Shown here in pieces: positions 1 to 8,502 of a stretch of DNA of 64,000 nt. Both the position numbers and the translations under genes were made by a program. This DNA comes from Paenibacillus taichungensis (GTDB lineage Bacteria > Bacillota > Bacilli > Paenibacillales > Paenibacillaceae): contig NZ_JABMCC010000108.1 in NCBI RefSeq assembly GCF_013359905.1, positions 62,001-126,000 of the forward strand, in the 5' to 3' direction. Position 1 is the first letter of the stretch. Each line of letters opens with the position of its first letter. The notes below the pieces were generated by a model. The model was not told the DNA's origin, made no database searches, and saw only the letters and a list, made by a program, of their open reading frames with translations.

Positions 1-1
1 T

Positions 2-583
2 GTGACATCGCTGCGTCACCAAGGCATTGACGCCTTGCAGGGCATTACCGTTGCCGTCCAGGGACTGGGCAAGGTCGGGTATGCCCTGTGCCGTTACCTG
101 CATGCAGCCGGGGCACGGCTCATTGTGGCAGACGTTGTACCCGAACGTGTACAACGTGCCCTTGTGCAGTTCAGCGGCGCCATGTCGGCCGATCCGGCCC
201 ATATTCACGCCGCTGACTGCAAGGTGTACGCCCCCTGTGCCCTTGGGGGCGTACTGACCCCGGCAACGGTGGAGGAGCTACGCTGCTCCATCGTTGCCGG
301 GGCGGCAAACAACCAGCTCAGCCACCGGGAGCTGGTTGTTCGCGGCATGCAGGCGCGCGGCATCCTGTACGCGCCTGACTATGTGCTCAATGCAGGCGGA
401 ATCATCAGCACCGCCTACGAGCTGGAGGGCGCAGGGCCCGACCTAATCCGCCAAAAGGTGGCGGGGATTGCGGGCACGCTGTCCAAGGTCTATGCGATAG
501 CAGAGCAATCTGCCCTCTCCACGGCGGATGCAGCCGATCAGCTGGCAGAAGCTGTCCTACAAAGCGGAAAACCCCATGCTTAG
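2..583 (+). CDS. Leu/Glu/Phe/Val dehydrogenase, C-terminal part (cut by window edge)
   Basis: This is the NAD-binding half of an amino-acid dehydrogenase of the Glu/Leu/Phe/Val family, which oxidatively deaminates a branched-chain or related amino acid in the cytoplasm. A Rossmann signature VQGLGKVGYAL lies near residue 20, followed by the family blocks APCALGG, AGAANNQL and APDYVLNAGG. The match is closest to leucine dehydrogenase (Bcd). The frame is open to the left edge and no ribosome site is visible, so the GTG at base 2 is only the first in-frame start and the N-terminal catalytic domain lies outside the window. The visible part ends at a TAG. No clear plus-strand terminator follows. 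The substrate (leucine, valine, phenylalanine or glutamate) cannot be decided from this half. Confidence 0.85.
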   Translation: MTSLRHQGIDALQGITVAVQGLGKVGYALCRYLHAAGARLIVADVVPERVQRALVQFSGAMSADPAHIHAADCKVYAPCALGGVLTPATVEELRCSIVAGAANNQLSHRELVVRGMQARGILYAPDYVLNAGGIISTAYELEGAGPDLIRQKVAGIAGTLSKVYAIAEQSALSTADAADQLAEAVLQSGKPHA

Positions 584-732
584 CATACCGATACCGATTT
601 AACACACTAATTCAATCTCCCAATCTTTTAAGTGCTCCAGAATCGAGATCACTGTTACAGTTCGGCATATCATTTATTTTCTCCATCTTTAAAGTACATC
701 GCATCACGTAAAGAATTAGAAAAAACGTAAAA

Positions 733-766
733 AAGCCAATCCGATTCATCAACACCGGATTGGCTT
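733..766 (-). terminator. Terminator of the ABC permease gene
   Basis: An 11-bp perfect stem (AAGCCAATCCG / CGGATTGGCTT) is followed on the minus strand by a T-rich run. It sits about 80 bases past the stop of the ABC permease gene. Confidence 0.8.
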
Positions 767-844
767 TAATCAACTTTTCTTCATAATTCTCATAATTCCA
801 TCTGCTAAACTTCATCAGGCAACCTCAACCTGCTACCGCCCGCC

Positions 845-2506
845 TTAACCTTCAACCATTACAGCGGCCCGCTTCACTCGATGCAGCATCGTCCAGAACA
901 GCATATTAATCACGATTAGTAGCGCTATATAGATCCAGATGCCTGCTGGTATGGTGCGGATGAATACATGTAGTCCCCATAACAGTGCCATGAGCGGAAA
1001 GAAGGCAAAGACGAGCCAGCCGTCACTCTGCCCGGCCACACTAAAGGATTGGGAGAACGGCGGTTTTCGCATCAACAACTTTCCAGACAGCGGAATAAGT
1101 GCAGTTGCCACCAAAAATATTACGATCAGATCAGGAAGAATTCTTAACCCAAAGGTCCACACAAATATGATAGTGTTCAATATAAATACAGGTAGAAACA
1201 TATTACATAAGAAAGCCTTCAGCGCTCCACTATATAGCACATTCTCGTTGGCCAGAGGGGCTGCCCGGAAGGTCCAAAACGCCTTGTATTGTCCGGAATA
1301 CTTCAGCATGGTCACAACAGACACAATCAGCAAGAGCAAAATATATAGCGTGTAAAAGAAGGAGCTTTCCCTGAATTCTGCCCACGAAGAACTCTGCAAT
1401 TGAGTGAACCAGAATACATAGGGCAATACAAAAGATAAACCCATCGACGGGTATACCTTCAGCTTGAACTCTCTTTCACTTCGCATCATACTGGCAGACA
1501 AACGAAAGCACGCCTGCTCTTCTCTCGAACGAGAGAATACCTTCGCCATGTTGCGATCCCAACCCCCACGTCTTCGTCCAGATGCCTGACCTGCGTGTGC
1601 CATTTTCTCCAAATACAATTCAAAGGAAGGCATCAGCTTCACGTACACCAACAGACTGACCATTGGAACAATCACAGCAAACGCCGAGAAAGTATAAAGC
1701 CAGGCATCTCCCCCGCCGCCGAACAGCAGCTCAAAAACCGCTGCATACCATACCGGAGGCAGCAGTAACTGCCACCAGGCAGGCGTGAACACCATATTAA
1801 AGTCGATGATGCTGAACGAACGTATGACCAGCTGATAACCTACAGCAATCCCGATGGAAAGCAGGATTTGCATCATATTGATCATGTCCTTCAGCTTCTC
1901 ACCATCCAGAAACTTCATCATGAACAGATAGATCAGGGACGTGGTCACCAGAATTAACATATTAATCAGCACCAGTTCCACTAGAAAAATCAGGAAAAAG
2001 CCGATCCCGTGGGCAATCAATCCGGCTACCAGCGGTGCAGCCGTCAGAGAGCCTGTCAGGAGCAGCAAATAAACCCCTGCGTGAATGGCACGAGCCAAGC
2101 CAACAGTGCGTCCATTTACCGGCTTGGTCATGATGATATTACGATCCCGGATATCAAGCAGTACCGAAGAAAAGTCGGAGATCATGGAGGTCATGATCAT
2201 AAACATCAGCATGGCGGTCACTAGACCCATCTGAAGCATATAATGTCCCGTATCCCAGACAACAAACGGAACCATAATCAGCCCCATCAGTGCATACAAC
2301 CAGAGGGAACGCAGATACAGGTTGCCTTCTTTCTGCTTCTTATTGCCATTACGCGCTGACAATACCGTCGGCACCCTGCGCTGATCCATCTGAAACTTCA
2401 CCCGTAGAATCAAACGCAGTACATCATAATCCGCTCCTGTTTTGGCGATAATAGGCCGAAAACGGTCCAGAATCTTCAGCGTGCGGAAGTCCGAGGATTC
2501 CGCCAT
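845..2506 (-). CDS. ABC transporter permease (ABC-2 type)
   Basis: Integral membrane subunit of an ABC transporter, 553 residues, with many hydrophobic segments, mainly at about 60-270 and 380-540, separated by a basic cytosolic loop. It lies one base downstream of its ATPase gene. The start chosen is the ATG preceded by GGAGGTG at 7-base spacing. A longer frame reading back into the ATPase gene has no ribosome site. Stop and start codons of the two genes almost touch, so translation is probably coupled. The substrate is unknown. Two-gene exporters of this kind in Bacillales often handle peptides, antibiotics or signalling molecules, but nothing here decides this. No gene symbol is justified. 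Confidence 0.85.
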   Translation of the reverse strand: MAESSDFRTLKILDRFRPIIAKTGADYDVLRLILRVKFQMDQRRVPTVLSARNGNKKQKEGNLYLRSLWLYALMGLIMVPFVVWDTGHYMLQMGLVTAMLMFMIMTSMISDFSSVLLDIRDRNIIMTKPVNGRTVGLARAIHAGVYLLLLTGSLTAAPLVAGLIAHGIGFFLIFLVELVLINMLILVTTSLIYLFMMKFLDGEKLKDMINMMQILLSIGIAVGYQLVIRSFSIIDFNMVFTPAWWQLLLPPVWYAAVFELLFGGGGDAWLYTFSAFAVIVPMVSLLVYVKLMPSFELYLEKMAHAGQASGRRRGGWDRNMAKVFSRSREEQACFRLSASMMRSEREFKLKVYPSMGLSFVLPYVFWFTQLQSSSWAEFRESSFFYTLYILLLLIVSVVTMLKYSGQYKAFWTFRAAPLANENVLYSGALKAFLCNMFLPVFILNTIIFVWTFGLRILPDLIVIFLVATALIPLSGKLLMRKPPFSQSFSVAGQSDGWLVFAFFPLMALLWGLHVFIRTIPAGIWIYIALLIVINMLFWTMLHRVKRAAVMVEG

Positions 2507-2507
2507 A

Positions 2508-3293
2508 TCAATACACCTCCTGCACGATAGACACAAAACGTTCGGCAATTGCCCGATGCTCATTGAAGCCCGTCAGTTGGTTGAATACTTCCTCCAGTGA
2601 GCCTTCCATGGATTGCTGCTGAAGCTGCCTGAAAGTACCATCCGCCATGACACGTCCTTCGGCAATCAGAACGATTCGGCTGCTGATCTTCTCCACCACA
2701 TCCATGATGTGTGACGAATAGAATATCGTTGTGCCCTTGGCTGACAGCTGTGTCAAAATCTCTTTTACCACCATCACACTGTTAGCGTCCAGTCCGCTAA
2801 GTGGTTCATCCAGGAACAACAGATCCGGGTCATGCAGAAGCGCGGAGATCAGCAGCACTTTCTGACGCATGCCTTTGGAGAAGGTAGCAATGCGGGAATG
2901 ATATGATTTTTCCAGTCCAAAACAGTCCATCAACTGCTTCGCCTTATAATCGGAATCTTCATAGGACAATCCGTACAATTCTCCTATAAAGGTCAGATAC
3001 TCTGCCGGGGTTAATTGTTCGTATAGCTCCGCGACTTCCGGTACATAACCGATTCTGCGCTTATATTCCGCGTCACCATCCGCGATATCCTTGCCAAAGA
3101 TGCGGACCGTACCCACATATCCCTCAACCAGTCCGAGCAAAATCTTGACCGTCGTACTTTTACCCGCACCGTTCGGACCGATGTATCCGATCATCTCGCC
3201 CCGATTCACTTCCAGATCAATCCCATTGAGCACATAACGCCCGTTATACCGCATACGCAAGCCTTCAATTGACAGTACTTGTTTTTCACTCAC
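2508..3293 (-). CDS. ABC transporter ATP-binding protein
   Basis: Cytosolic ATPase that powers the membrane subunit encoded immediately downstream. All nucleotide-binding motifs are visible: Walker A GPNGAGKST, a signature motif in the variant form SKGMRQ, Walker B LLFLDEP with the D-loop SGLD, and the switch histidine in SSH. The protein is 261 residues from the GTG start at 3293, which has an AGGGG-type ribosome site about ten bases upstream. A TTG eight codons earlier has none. The SKGMRQ signature is common in ABC-2 exporter ATPases. Operon with the permease is very likely. Function beyond export is not determinable. Confidence 0.9.
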   Translation of the reverse strand: MSEKQVLSIEGLRMRYNGRYVLNGIDLEVNRGEMIGYIGPNGAGKSTTVKILLGLVEGYVGTVRIFGKDIADGDAEYKRRIGYVPEVAELYEQLTPAEYLTFIGELYGLSYEDSDYKAKQLMDCFGLEKSYHSRIATFSKGMRQKVLLISALLHDPDLLFLDEPLSGLDANSVMVVKEILTQLSAKGTTIFYSSHIMDVVEKISSRIVLIAEGRVMADGTFRQLQQQSMEGSLEEVFNQLTGFNEHRAIAERFVSIVQEVY

Positions 3294-3384
3294 TTCGTTA
3301 TCCAGCCCCTGTCTCAACTTTTTCTACAATTCTACTAGTTTACCACAGATTGGATTAACAGAGAGGGATAAAGAAAAATTAAAA

Positions 3385-3421
3385 GACCTTTGCTCTGCAT
3401 AAAGAAATGCAAACAAAGGTC
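3385..3421 (-). terminator. Hairpin terminator, minus strand
   Basis: Stem GACCTTTG / CAAAGGTC with an inner TGCAT / ATGCA helix, followed on the minus strand by TTTTAATTTTTC. It closes the transcript coming from the small ORF or the GH43 gene and protects the ABC operon. Confidence 0.75.
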
Positions 3422-3487
3422 CAAAATTTATAAAACAGAATACAATTTTTGTTAATTCACTAATTAAGCCTGGTAATTATTATTTTT

Positions 3488-3682
3488 TTATTTAGTTGAA
3501 ATTCTTATTAATAAAAGGTAAAACAGCACCCCTCCTATCACCCCAAAAAAAGCATATAAATCTGTAAAAGTATAAGCTATAAACGCGGATGATATCAACG
3601 TCACAATAATCCCTGCTCTATTTTTCAATAATAATCTATAGGTTAGATAGCCTAGCAACCCAGAGATTAATGTCGATAACAA
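3488..3682 (-). CDS. Putative small membrane protein, 64 residues
   Basis: A short AT-rich frame that begins at a TTG 13 bases downstream of the GH43 stop codon and ends shortly before a terminator. The product would be almost wholly hydrophobic, with two predicted membrane helices (about residues 3-18 and 24-58, the second possibly split) and a short charged tail RISTK. No known family is recognised and the ribosome site is weak, so coding status is uncertain. In favour: the position between a gene and a terminator on the same strand, and the clean hydrophobic pattern. Against: the TTG start and a base composition unlike its neighbours. Confidence 0.35.
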   Translation of the reverse strand: MLSTLISGLLGYLTYRLLLKNRAGIIVTLISSAFIAYTFTDLYAFFGVIGGVLFYLLLIRISTK

Positions 3683-3694
3683 AACAATAAATCT

Positions 3695-5197
3695 TTATTG
3701 AACCTTAACAATCTGGAATTGCTGATTCGTACCACCATTATCTGTCCACTGGATTGCAGCTGCCCCGTCTGCCAGGGATTGTCCCGAAATATCAAGTACC
3801 TTGCCTGTGCTGCGGTTTTTCAATCTATAATAACCACCGCCCATACTAACCAACTGCCATTGCTGACTGGCCCAGCCGCCATCGTTCCACTGTTCAATAA
3901 CAGCTCCATCTGCAGTAGAGCCATTCTCTACACCGATCAGCTTACCGCTTGAACGATTAATGATTTTGACATAACCGCCACCTGCATCCGTGATCTGCCA
4001 CTGCTGACTGGTTGTGCCACTGTCTGCCCGCTGCTCCAGATCGGCACCATTATCCGCAGAACCACCGATGACATTAAGCAATTTATTGCTTTTGCGACTA
4101 ATCAACTGATACGAAGCATTCGGGTCCCATACGTTAGTGTTATCCACTCCGGTTACGGAACCCGTGGCTGCATCGATGGTAACCGTGCTTGCCCAGTTCA
4201 TTGCCAGACTGGTTGCACTAGGGAAAGACAACGGTAACCACACATACTTGGAGTCCTGCACTGGCCCGCTCCAGGCGCCCGCCCAGCGATCGCCCATGTA
4301 GAGATAGGATGTTGTCTGTGAGCCTTCCACGGGAAGCACATACGCCGATTGGGAACCATAGGTTGTACTATCCCCAAAGTTGCTCAGGCCGCTCCACGTG
4401 CCAGTTATGCTGGTAGCCGTTGCATACTTGGCTTGATTCGGATTCCATCCCGTAGCCCCGGATGTGATCAGGAAGTAGACGCCACCCTTTTTAAACATGG
4501 CAGGTGCCTCACGATACTGACCCGGCCATAGCGTCGTTACGAGCGATTCCACACCGAGAAAATCAGGAGTCAGCTTGTAGATATTCAGGTCAGCATTCAC
4601 TTTGGTCGCCGAGATGAGATAAGCCGTTCCGTTGTCGTTGAATACCGTCATGTCTCTCGAATCATAGCCAAGCGGACGATAGCTGCCCACATACGTATAA
4701 TTGCCATCCACTGTACTTGAGGTCGCTACCGCCACTCTCGCTTCACCATAGTCAACCCCGTTTTCCTTATGCATCCAAAGAACATACTTGCCTGTGGCAC
4801 TGTTATAAATGACTTTCGGGCGTTCGATGTTGGAAATGTTCAGCTCGGCAGCCGAGCTGCTGGTAAGCACATCATTGCGATACTCCCAGTTTTTCAGATC
4901 TGCTGAACGATATACGGAAACCGCCTTGAACGTTCCATTAGGATTGCGGTTCTCTCCAAACCAATAATAATACCCGTTAGCCTTAATCATCCCGCCCCCA
5001 TGGGCATGAATGACATTGCCGTTTGTATCCTTGAACTGTACCCCATTGGTCACACTGAGTGAAGCAGCGGAAGCCTGTTGTCCTGGAGCGACCAGCATAC
5101 CTAGCGATTGTAGCGCCAAGATTAGAGCGAGCAGATAACAAAGGCGACGAATGAAGCGATGCGAATTTGTTTTCTTTTCCAACCAATACTCATTCAT
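3695..5197 (-). CDS. Secreted GH43-family glycosidase (galactanase-like) with ricin-type lectin domain
   Basis: Exported polysaccharide-degrading enzyme of 500 residues. The N-terminus has basic residues, a hydrophobic stretch YLLALILALQSLGMLV and an ASA-type signal-peptidase site near residue 45. Residues about 50-350 form a five-bladed propeller resembling glycoside hydrolase family 43, with the blocks HAHGGG and YYYWFGENR and the likely acid Glu in YREAPAMF. These recall the exo-beta-1,3-galactanase subfamily, whose members lack the usual GH43 base Asp. Residues about 365-500 are a beta-trefoil lectin with three QQWQ/QQFQ repeats. The ATG at 5197 has GGAGGTG at nine bases; the GTG four codons earlier lies inside that ribosome site. 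A cre-like site lies just upstream. Galactan specificity is inference. Confidence 0.8.
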   Translation of the reverse strand: MNEYWLEKKTNSHRFIRRLCYLLALILALQSLGMLVAPGQQASAASLSVTNGVQFKDTNGNVIHAHGGGMIKANGYYYWFGENRNPNGTFKAVSVYRSADLKNWEYRNDVLTSSSAAELNISNIERPKVIYNSATGKYVLWMHKENGVDYGEARVAVATSSTVDGNYTYVGSYRPLGYDSRDMTVFNDNGTAYLISATKVNADLNIYKLTPDFLGVESLVTTLWPGQYREAPAMFKKGGVYFLITSGATGWNPNQAKYATATSITGTWSGLSNFGDSTTYGSQSAYVLPVEGSQTTSYLYMGDRWAGAWSGPVQDSKYVWLPLSFPSATSLAMNWASTVTIDAATGSVTGVDNTNVWDPNASYQLISRKSNKLLNVIGGSADNGADLEQRADSGTTSQQWQITDAGGGYVKIINRSSGKLIGVENGSTADGAVIEQWNDGGWASQQWQLVSMGGGYYRLKNRSTGKVLDISGQSLADGAAAIQWTDNGGTNQQFQIVKVQ

Positions 5198-5224
5198 AGA
5201 ACAATACACCTCCGTAATTTATTT

Positions 5225-5238
5225 ATAAAGCGCTTACA
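5225..5238. promoter_or_regulatory. Candidate cre (CcpA) site upstream of the GH43 gene
   Basis: On the minus strand the site reads TGTAAGCGCTTTAT, close to the catabolite-responsive element TGWAANCGNTNWCA. It lies about 30 bases upstream of the GH43 start, where CcpA binding would block transcription when preferred sugars are present. Confidence 0.6.
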
Positions 5239-5421
5239 ATAAAATCGATACGTCTCTTCTTCCTCCGATCGATGATGCATTTCATAGATTACCGTTACTC
5301 AGACTGGCTCGGCACTCACCTCCTGATTACGATTGTATCCACGATCCTCCTGCTCGAATAGTGAACAATACGGCGGAACATGTACGATTAAACACTGAAC
5401 TTATGGAGCGAACAGCAAAAA

Positions 5422-5441
5422 GACGCTTCATCCGAAGCGTC
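5422..5441 (-). terminator. Terminator of the PepSY operon
   Basis: Perfect 8-bp stem GACGCTTC / GAAGCGTC with a four-base loop, followed on the minus strand by TTTTTGCTG. It lies 44 bases past the stop of the downstream PepSY gene. Confidence 0.85.
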
Positions 5442-5484
5442 CTCTGTTATACACAAGCCAAATCCCTATAATATATGTTATTTC

Positions 5485-6117
5485 TTAATCTTCGTCGTCA
5501 AAATCCTGGTCAAACGAAAGCACTTTGCCTGTATTGGCATCGACGTCTACATCGGCTTCACCGTTTGCTGTTCTCAGTTCCACTTCATAAACATAACGGC
5601 CGTTATCATGATCCAGTTCGATTTCGGTTACTTTTCCGCCTGTCACCTGTTTCAGGGCAATGTTCGAAGCTTGTGCTTCTGTCAGTTTAACCTGTTTTGA
5701 AGCAGCTTGATTAGAAGAAGTACCTGCCACAGTCCCATTATAATCATCGTCGTCATCGTAATCTTCATCATCGACTACTGCAAGGATTTTACCTGTGTAA
5801 GCATCCAAACGAACGACAACATCATTACTACCTTTTTTATCGATTTCAACTTCATAGAACGTTTGGCCGTTTCTGCGCTCCAGATCCACATCATCCACTT
5901 TACCATCCGTTGCTTTCAAGGCTGCTTCTTTTGCCTGTGCGACCGTCAGCAATTTACCTGCGTTCTGGGTCTGTGTTACTGATTGTGTAGTGGACGTTTG
6001 CGTAGGCTGTACCGATTGTCCGTTTACACTCCCACTAGCCAGAGCGGCTGATCCTCCGAGCAACACCGCTGCCGACAAGCTGCCAATCCATAGTTTATGT
6101 TTGTTCATCATCATCAT
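5485..6117 (-). CDS. Secreted PepSY-domain protein (two PepSY repeats)
   Basis: A 210-residue exported protein with a signal peptide (KLWIGSLSAAVLLGGSAALASGS) and two tandem PepSY domains, roughly residues 55-115 and 140-205. Each has the pattern 'A...AL..T.GKV..ie.....g..yYEVe', and the first ends in an acidic run DDEDYDDDDDY. PepSY domains are thought to act as extracytoplasmic inhibitory or metal- or stress-related modules. Four consecutive ATG codons follow a GAGGAG ribosome site, so the exact start is ambiguous within three codons. It is the last gene of a run containing a second PepSY gene and a two-component pair, an arrangement like B. subtilis ykoGHI, so this protein may be a target or modulator of the sensor kinase. 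Confidence 0.8.
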   Translation of the reverse strand: MMMMNKHKLWIGSLSAAVLLGGSAALASGSVNGQSVQPTQTSTTQSVTQTQNAGKLLTVAQAKEAALKATDGKVDDVDLERRNGQTFYEVEIDKKGSNDVVVRLDAYTGKILAVVDDEDYDDDDDYNGTVAGTSSNQAASKQVKLTEAQASNIALKQVTGGKVTEIELDHDNGRYVYEVELRTANGEADVDVDANTGKVLSFDQDFDDED

Positions 6118-6249
6118 TCATCTCCTCGTTGTTGTTCTCGTTCTCGTCTACAGTTATAGAATAACCTGTACGAATGAGAGTTCAGCGAGAGTTAGATTAG
6201 AATTTGATGAGAAAATGAGTGAGAACCTCACAGAATGGCTTCTATACCT

Positions 6250-7047
6250 TTAATCATCGTCATCATCCCAAGTGACCGAACGAATCGCGCCTGAAATGGC
6301 ATTCACCTGCACAATAGCCTCACGGCCGTCTTCCAGGTCAATTTCAACCAGATAATACGGATTGCCACTATTCGTTCCACGGAGTTCGATATCATCCACT
6401 TCACCAGAAATCCTAGCCAGCGCCTTCTGCTCTGCTTCTTTCTCGCTCAGAAATGAAGTCTTAGTGCCTTCCCCTGTCGTCGGGTCGGGTGAAGAGGATT
6501 CCAGCGTCTTTGAAGACTGTTTCTCTCCGGTATAGGGATCGATGGTCCATTGCTCCCGAGTATTGTCCTTCATCTTAAATACCGCCAGATACACCGGGAT
6601 TCCCTGCTGCTCGACAAGTTCAAGCGACACCAGTTCGGCATCCGTTTGTTTCAGCAATTCCGTCTTGATTTGTTCCCGGCTCCATAACGTCTTCTCCTCG
6701 GCTTGTGGGTTGGACTCCAGCCGTTTAATGGAATTCACAGTTGCCGTAACCGCATCAACTTGTACGTCATACAGTCCGGTTTCTGAGCGGAGCTGCATGA
6801 TGTAGGTTCCGTCCTTCAACGTGGAATTCACGATTTCTCCCGGATATTGATCCAAGACCGATTGGGCGGCTGCATCTGCTGTTAACATCACGCGGTCTGA
6901 TTGCCATGGCTTCCACCACATGACCACTATAACGACAAGGAGAGCCAGTAGCCCCACACCCCACCAAAATGAACGTCTCGGCTTTGCCCATCCTTTGCGT
7001 CGTTGTTTTTCCCGTTTCATTTCCGGACGCCCCTCATGCTCTTCCAT
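6250..7047 (-). CDS. Membrane-anchored PepSY-domain protein
   Basis: A 265-residue protein with a very basic cytosolic N-terminus, one membrane helix (about residues 28-45, GLLALLVVIVVMWW) and an outside region with PepSY-like repeats. The last of these, residues about 200-262, shows the typical 'A..KAL..I.GEVDDIELRG....YLVEIDLEDG' pattern and ends in DDDDD. The second of two adjacent ATGs is preferred because AAGGGGG lies seven bases upstream. It lies between the sensor kinase gene and the secreted PepSY gene on the same strand. A role in sensing or damping the kinase signal at the membrane surface is inference. Confidence 0.75.
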   Translation of the reverse strand: MEEHEGRPEMKREKQRRKGWAKPRRSFWWGVGLLALLVVIVVMWWKPWQSDRVMLTADAAAQSVLDQYPGEIVNSTLKDGTYIMQLRSETGLYDVQVDAVTATVNSIKRLESNPQAEEKTLWSREQIKTELLKQTDAELVSLELVEQQGIPVYLAVFKMKDNTREQWTIDPYTGEKQSSKTLESSSPDPTTGEGTKTSFLSEKEAEQKALARISGEVDDIELRGTNSGNPYYLVEIDLEDGREAIVQVNAISGAIRSVTWDDDDD

Positions 7048-7125
7048 CATGGTTCCCCCTTACGTACTCTCTTATGATCCGAAATTGTACCGTGTTCACC
7101 AGTATATAAGAGAAGAATGAGATTT

Positions 7126-8502
7126 TCATGAGAGTGACCCGTTCTGTACGGATGTGGGCAAAATAATGGAAGCCTCGGTTCCCCTGCCCTCGGTGCTGCT
7201 CAGTTCAATACGTGCGCCCACGGCTTCTGCGATATCTTTGGCCAGGGACAGTCCCAAGCCCGAACCGCTTGCTCCGTCGCTGCGTGTTCTGGCCTGATCA
7301 ACGCGATAGAACCGGTCAAACACCTTGGACAATTCCTCTTCACGCATGCCGATCCCCTTATCCACAATACGTATCCGACATTCCTGCCCCTTTGCCTCCA
7401 GCCGCACTTCAATAGCATCTTCACTATACTTACGAGCATTGTCCAGCAAAATAAAAAGCAGCTGCTTCAGCTTGCTCACATCGCTAATCGCCCATATCCT
7501 GCCTGGATCATCACAGTGGACTTCCCGATGATAGGCTTCGCGAAATGCACGTGTGGAATCCAGCGCAAGCCGGGTGATATCCACCCGCTCCAGCTGTACA
7601 TTCCACTGCTCTGGCTGCTTTGCCAGCAATAGCAGCTGCTCGGTCATCTCTCGCATGCGCACGGATTCGGATAGAATCGCTTCTACCGCCTCATCGAATA
7701 CTTCGGGTCGTTCCTTGCCCCTTCGTTGCAGCAGACTGGCATAACTTTCAATGATGGTAAGTGGCGTTTTCAGTTCATGAGAAGCATCGGAAACAAAGCG
7801 CTCCTGCCGCTCGAAGTTGGATTCGAGCAGATCCATCATGCGGTTGAACGTCTGCCCCATCGTTTTCAGCTCGTCCTTGGATTTTTCGTCGAGGGGAAGC
7901 CGCTTGAACTGACCGCTCGACTGGATATCACTCATCGTACGTGTCATCTGCTGGATCGGCCGTGTCATCCGGTTCGCCAGAATACGGCTGGAGATGATGG
8001 CCGGAATCAGCGCGATGATGGTCACGGCAACAAGAACCGTACGAAGCACAGACAGGCGATTCTCGGTATCCTCAATGCTCTCGGTGACTTGTAGATTCAC
8101 CACTTCTCCGTCCGGCCAGATCACTGGAACAGAGACCCAGACATAACCGATTTGCTCAACTTGGGTATACTCGGATTTTTTTTCGCTTTCGTACTTGTAG
8201 GATAGCTTGCTCAGTTGCTCCTCAGCCGAGGTCGTCACCGGTGGGGAGCTGGTGCCGTCTTCATTGACGATCCGCAGCATGCCGTCCAGCGGCGCGTAGG
8301 CCCGGAGCAAGTCGTCCGGCGGAATGGAACCGGCAGACTGGCGCACTCCTTTTACAATAGACTCGGCCTCAGCCTCTACCCGCTTGATCTCGTTATCGAT
8401 CGACATTCGTTCAAACACGATATACACCGACAGGTTGACGGCAATCAGCAGCACGGCGAACAATACGGACGAGTATCCGTAGATTTTGCTGCGCAGGCTC
8501 AT
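7126..8502 (-). CDS. Sensor histidine kinase (HAMP/HisKA/HATPase), YkoH-like
   Basis: Membrane sensor of a two-component system, 458 residues. Two membrane helices (about 10-32 and 153-175) flank an extracytoplasmic region of about 120 residues. A HAMP linker, the phosphoacceptor motif SDASHELKTP near residue 240, an N-box LLDNARKYS and G-boxes DKGIGM and GSGLGLS follow. Its start codon overlaps the stop of the response regulator gene by four bases (ATGA), so the two are translationally coupled. Two PepSY genes follow. The order regulator-kinase-PepSY matches B. subtilis ykoG-ykoH-ykoI. The signal is unknown. PepSY neighbours suggest an envelope or metal stimulus. Confidence 0.9.
   Translation of the reverse strand: MSLRSKIYGYSSVLFAVLLIAVNLSVYIVFERMSIDNEIKRVEAEAESIVKGVRQSAGSIPPDDLLRAYAPLDGMLRIVNEDGTSSPPVTTSAEEQLSKLSYKYESEKKSEYTQVEQIGYVWVSVPVIWPDGEVVNLQVTESIEDTENRLSVLRTVLVAVTIIALIPAIISSRILANRMTRPIQQMTRTMSDIQSSGQFKRLPLDEKSKDELKTMGQTFNRMMDLLESNFERQERFVSDASHELKTPLTIIESYASLLQRRGKERPEVFDEAVEAILSESVRMREMTEQLLLLAKQPEQWNVQLERVDITRLALDSTRAFREAYHREVHCDDPGRIWAISDVSKLKQLLFILLDNARKYSEDAIEVRLEAKGQECRIRIVDKGIGMREEELSKVFDRFYRVDQARTRSDGASGSGLGLSLAKDIAEAVGARIELSSTEGRGTEASIILPTSVQNGSLS

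Noticed and set aside
612-815. 67-codon minus-strand frame
   Set aside because: It reads straight through the terminator hairpin of the ABC operon and has no ribosome site.
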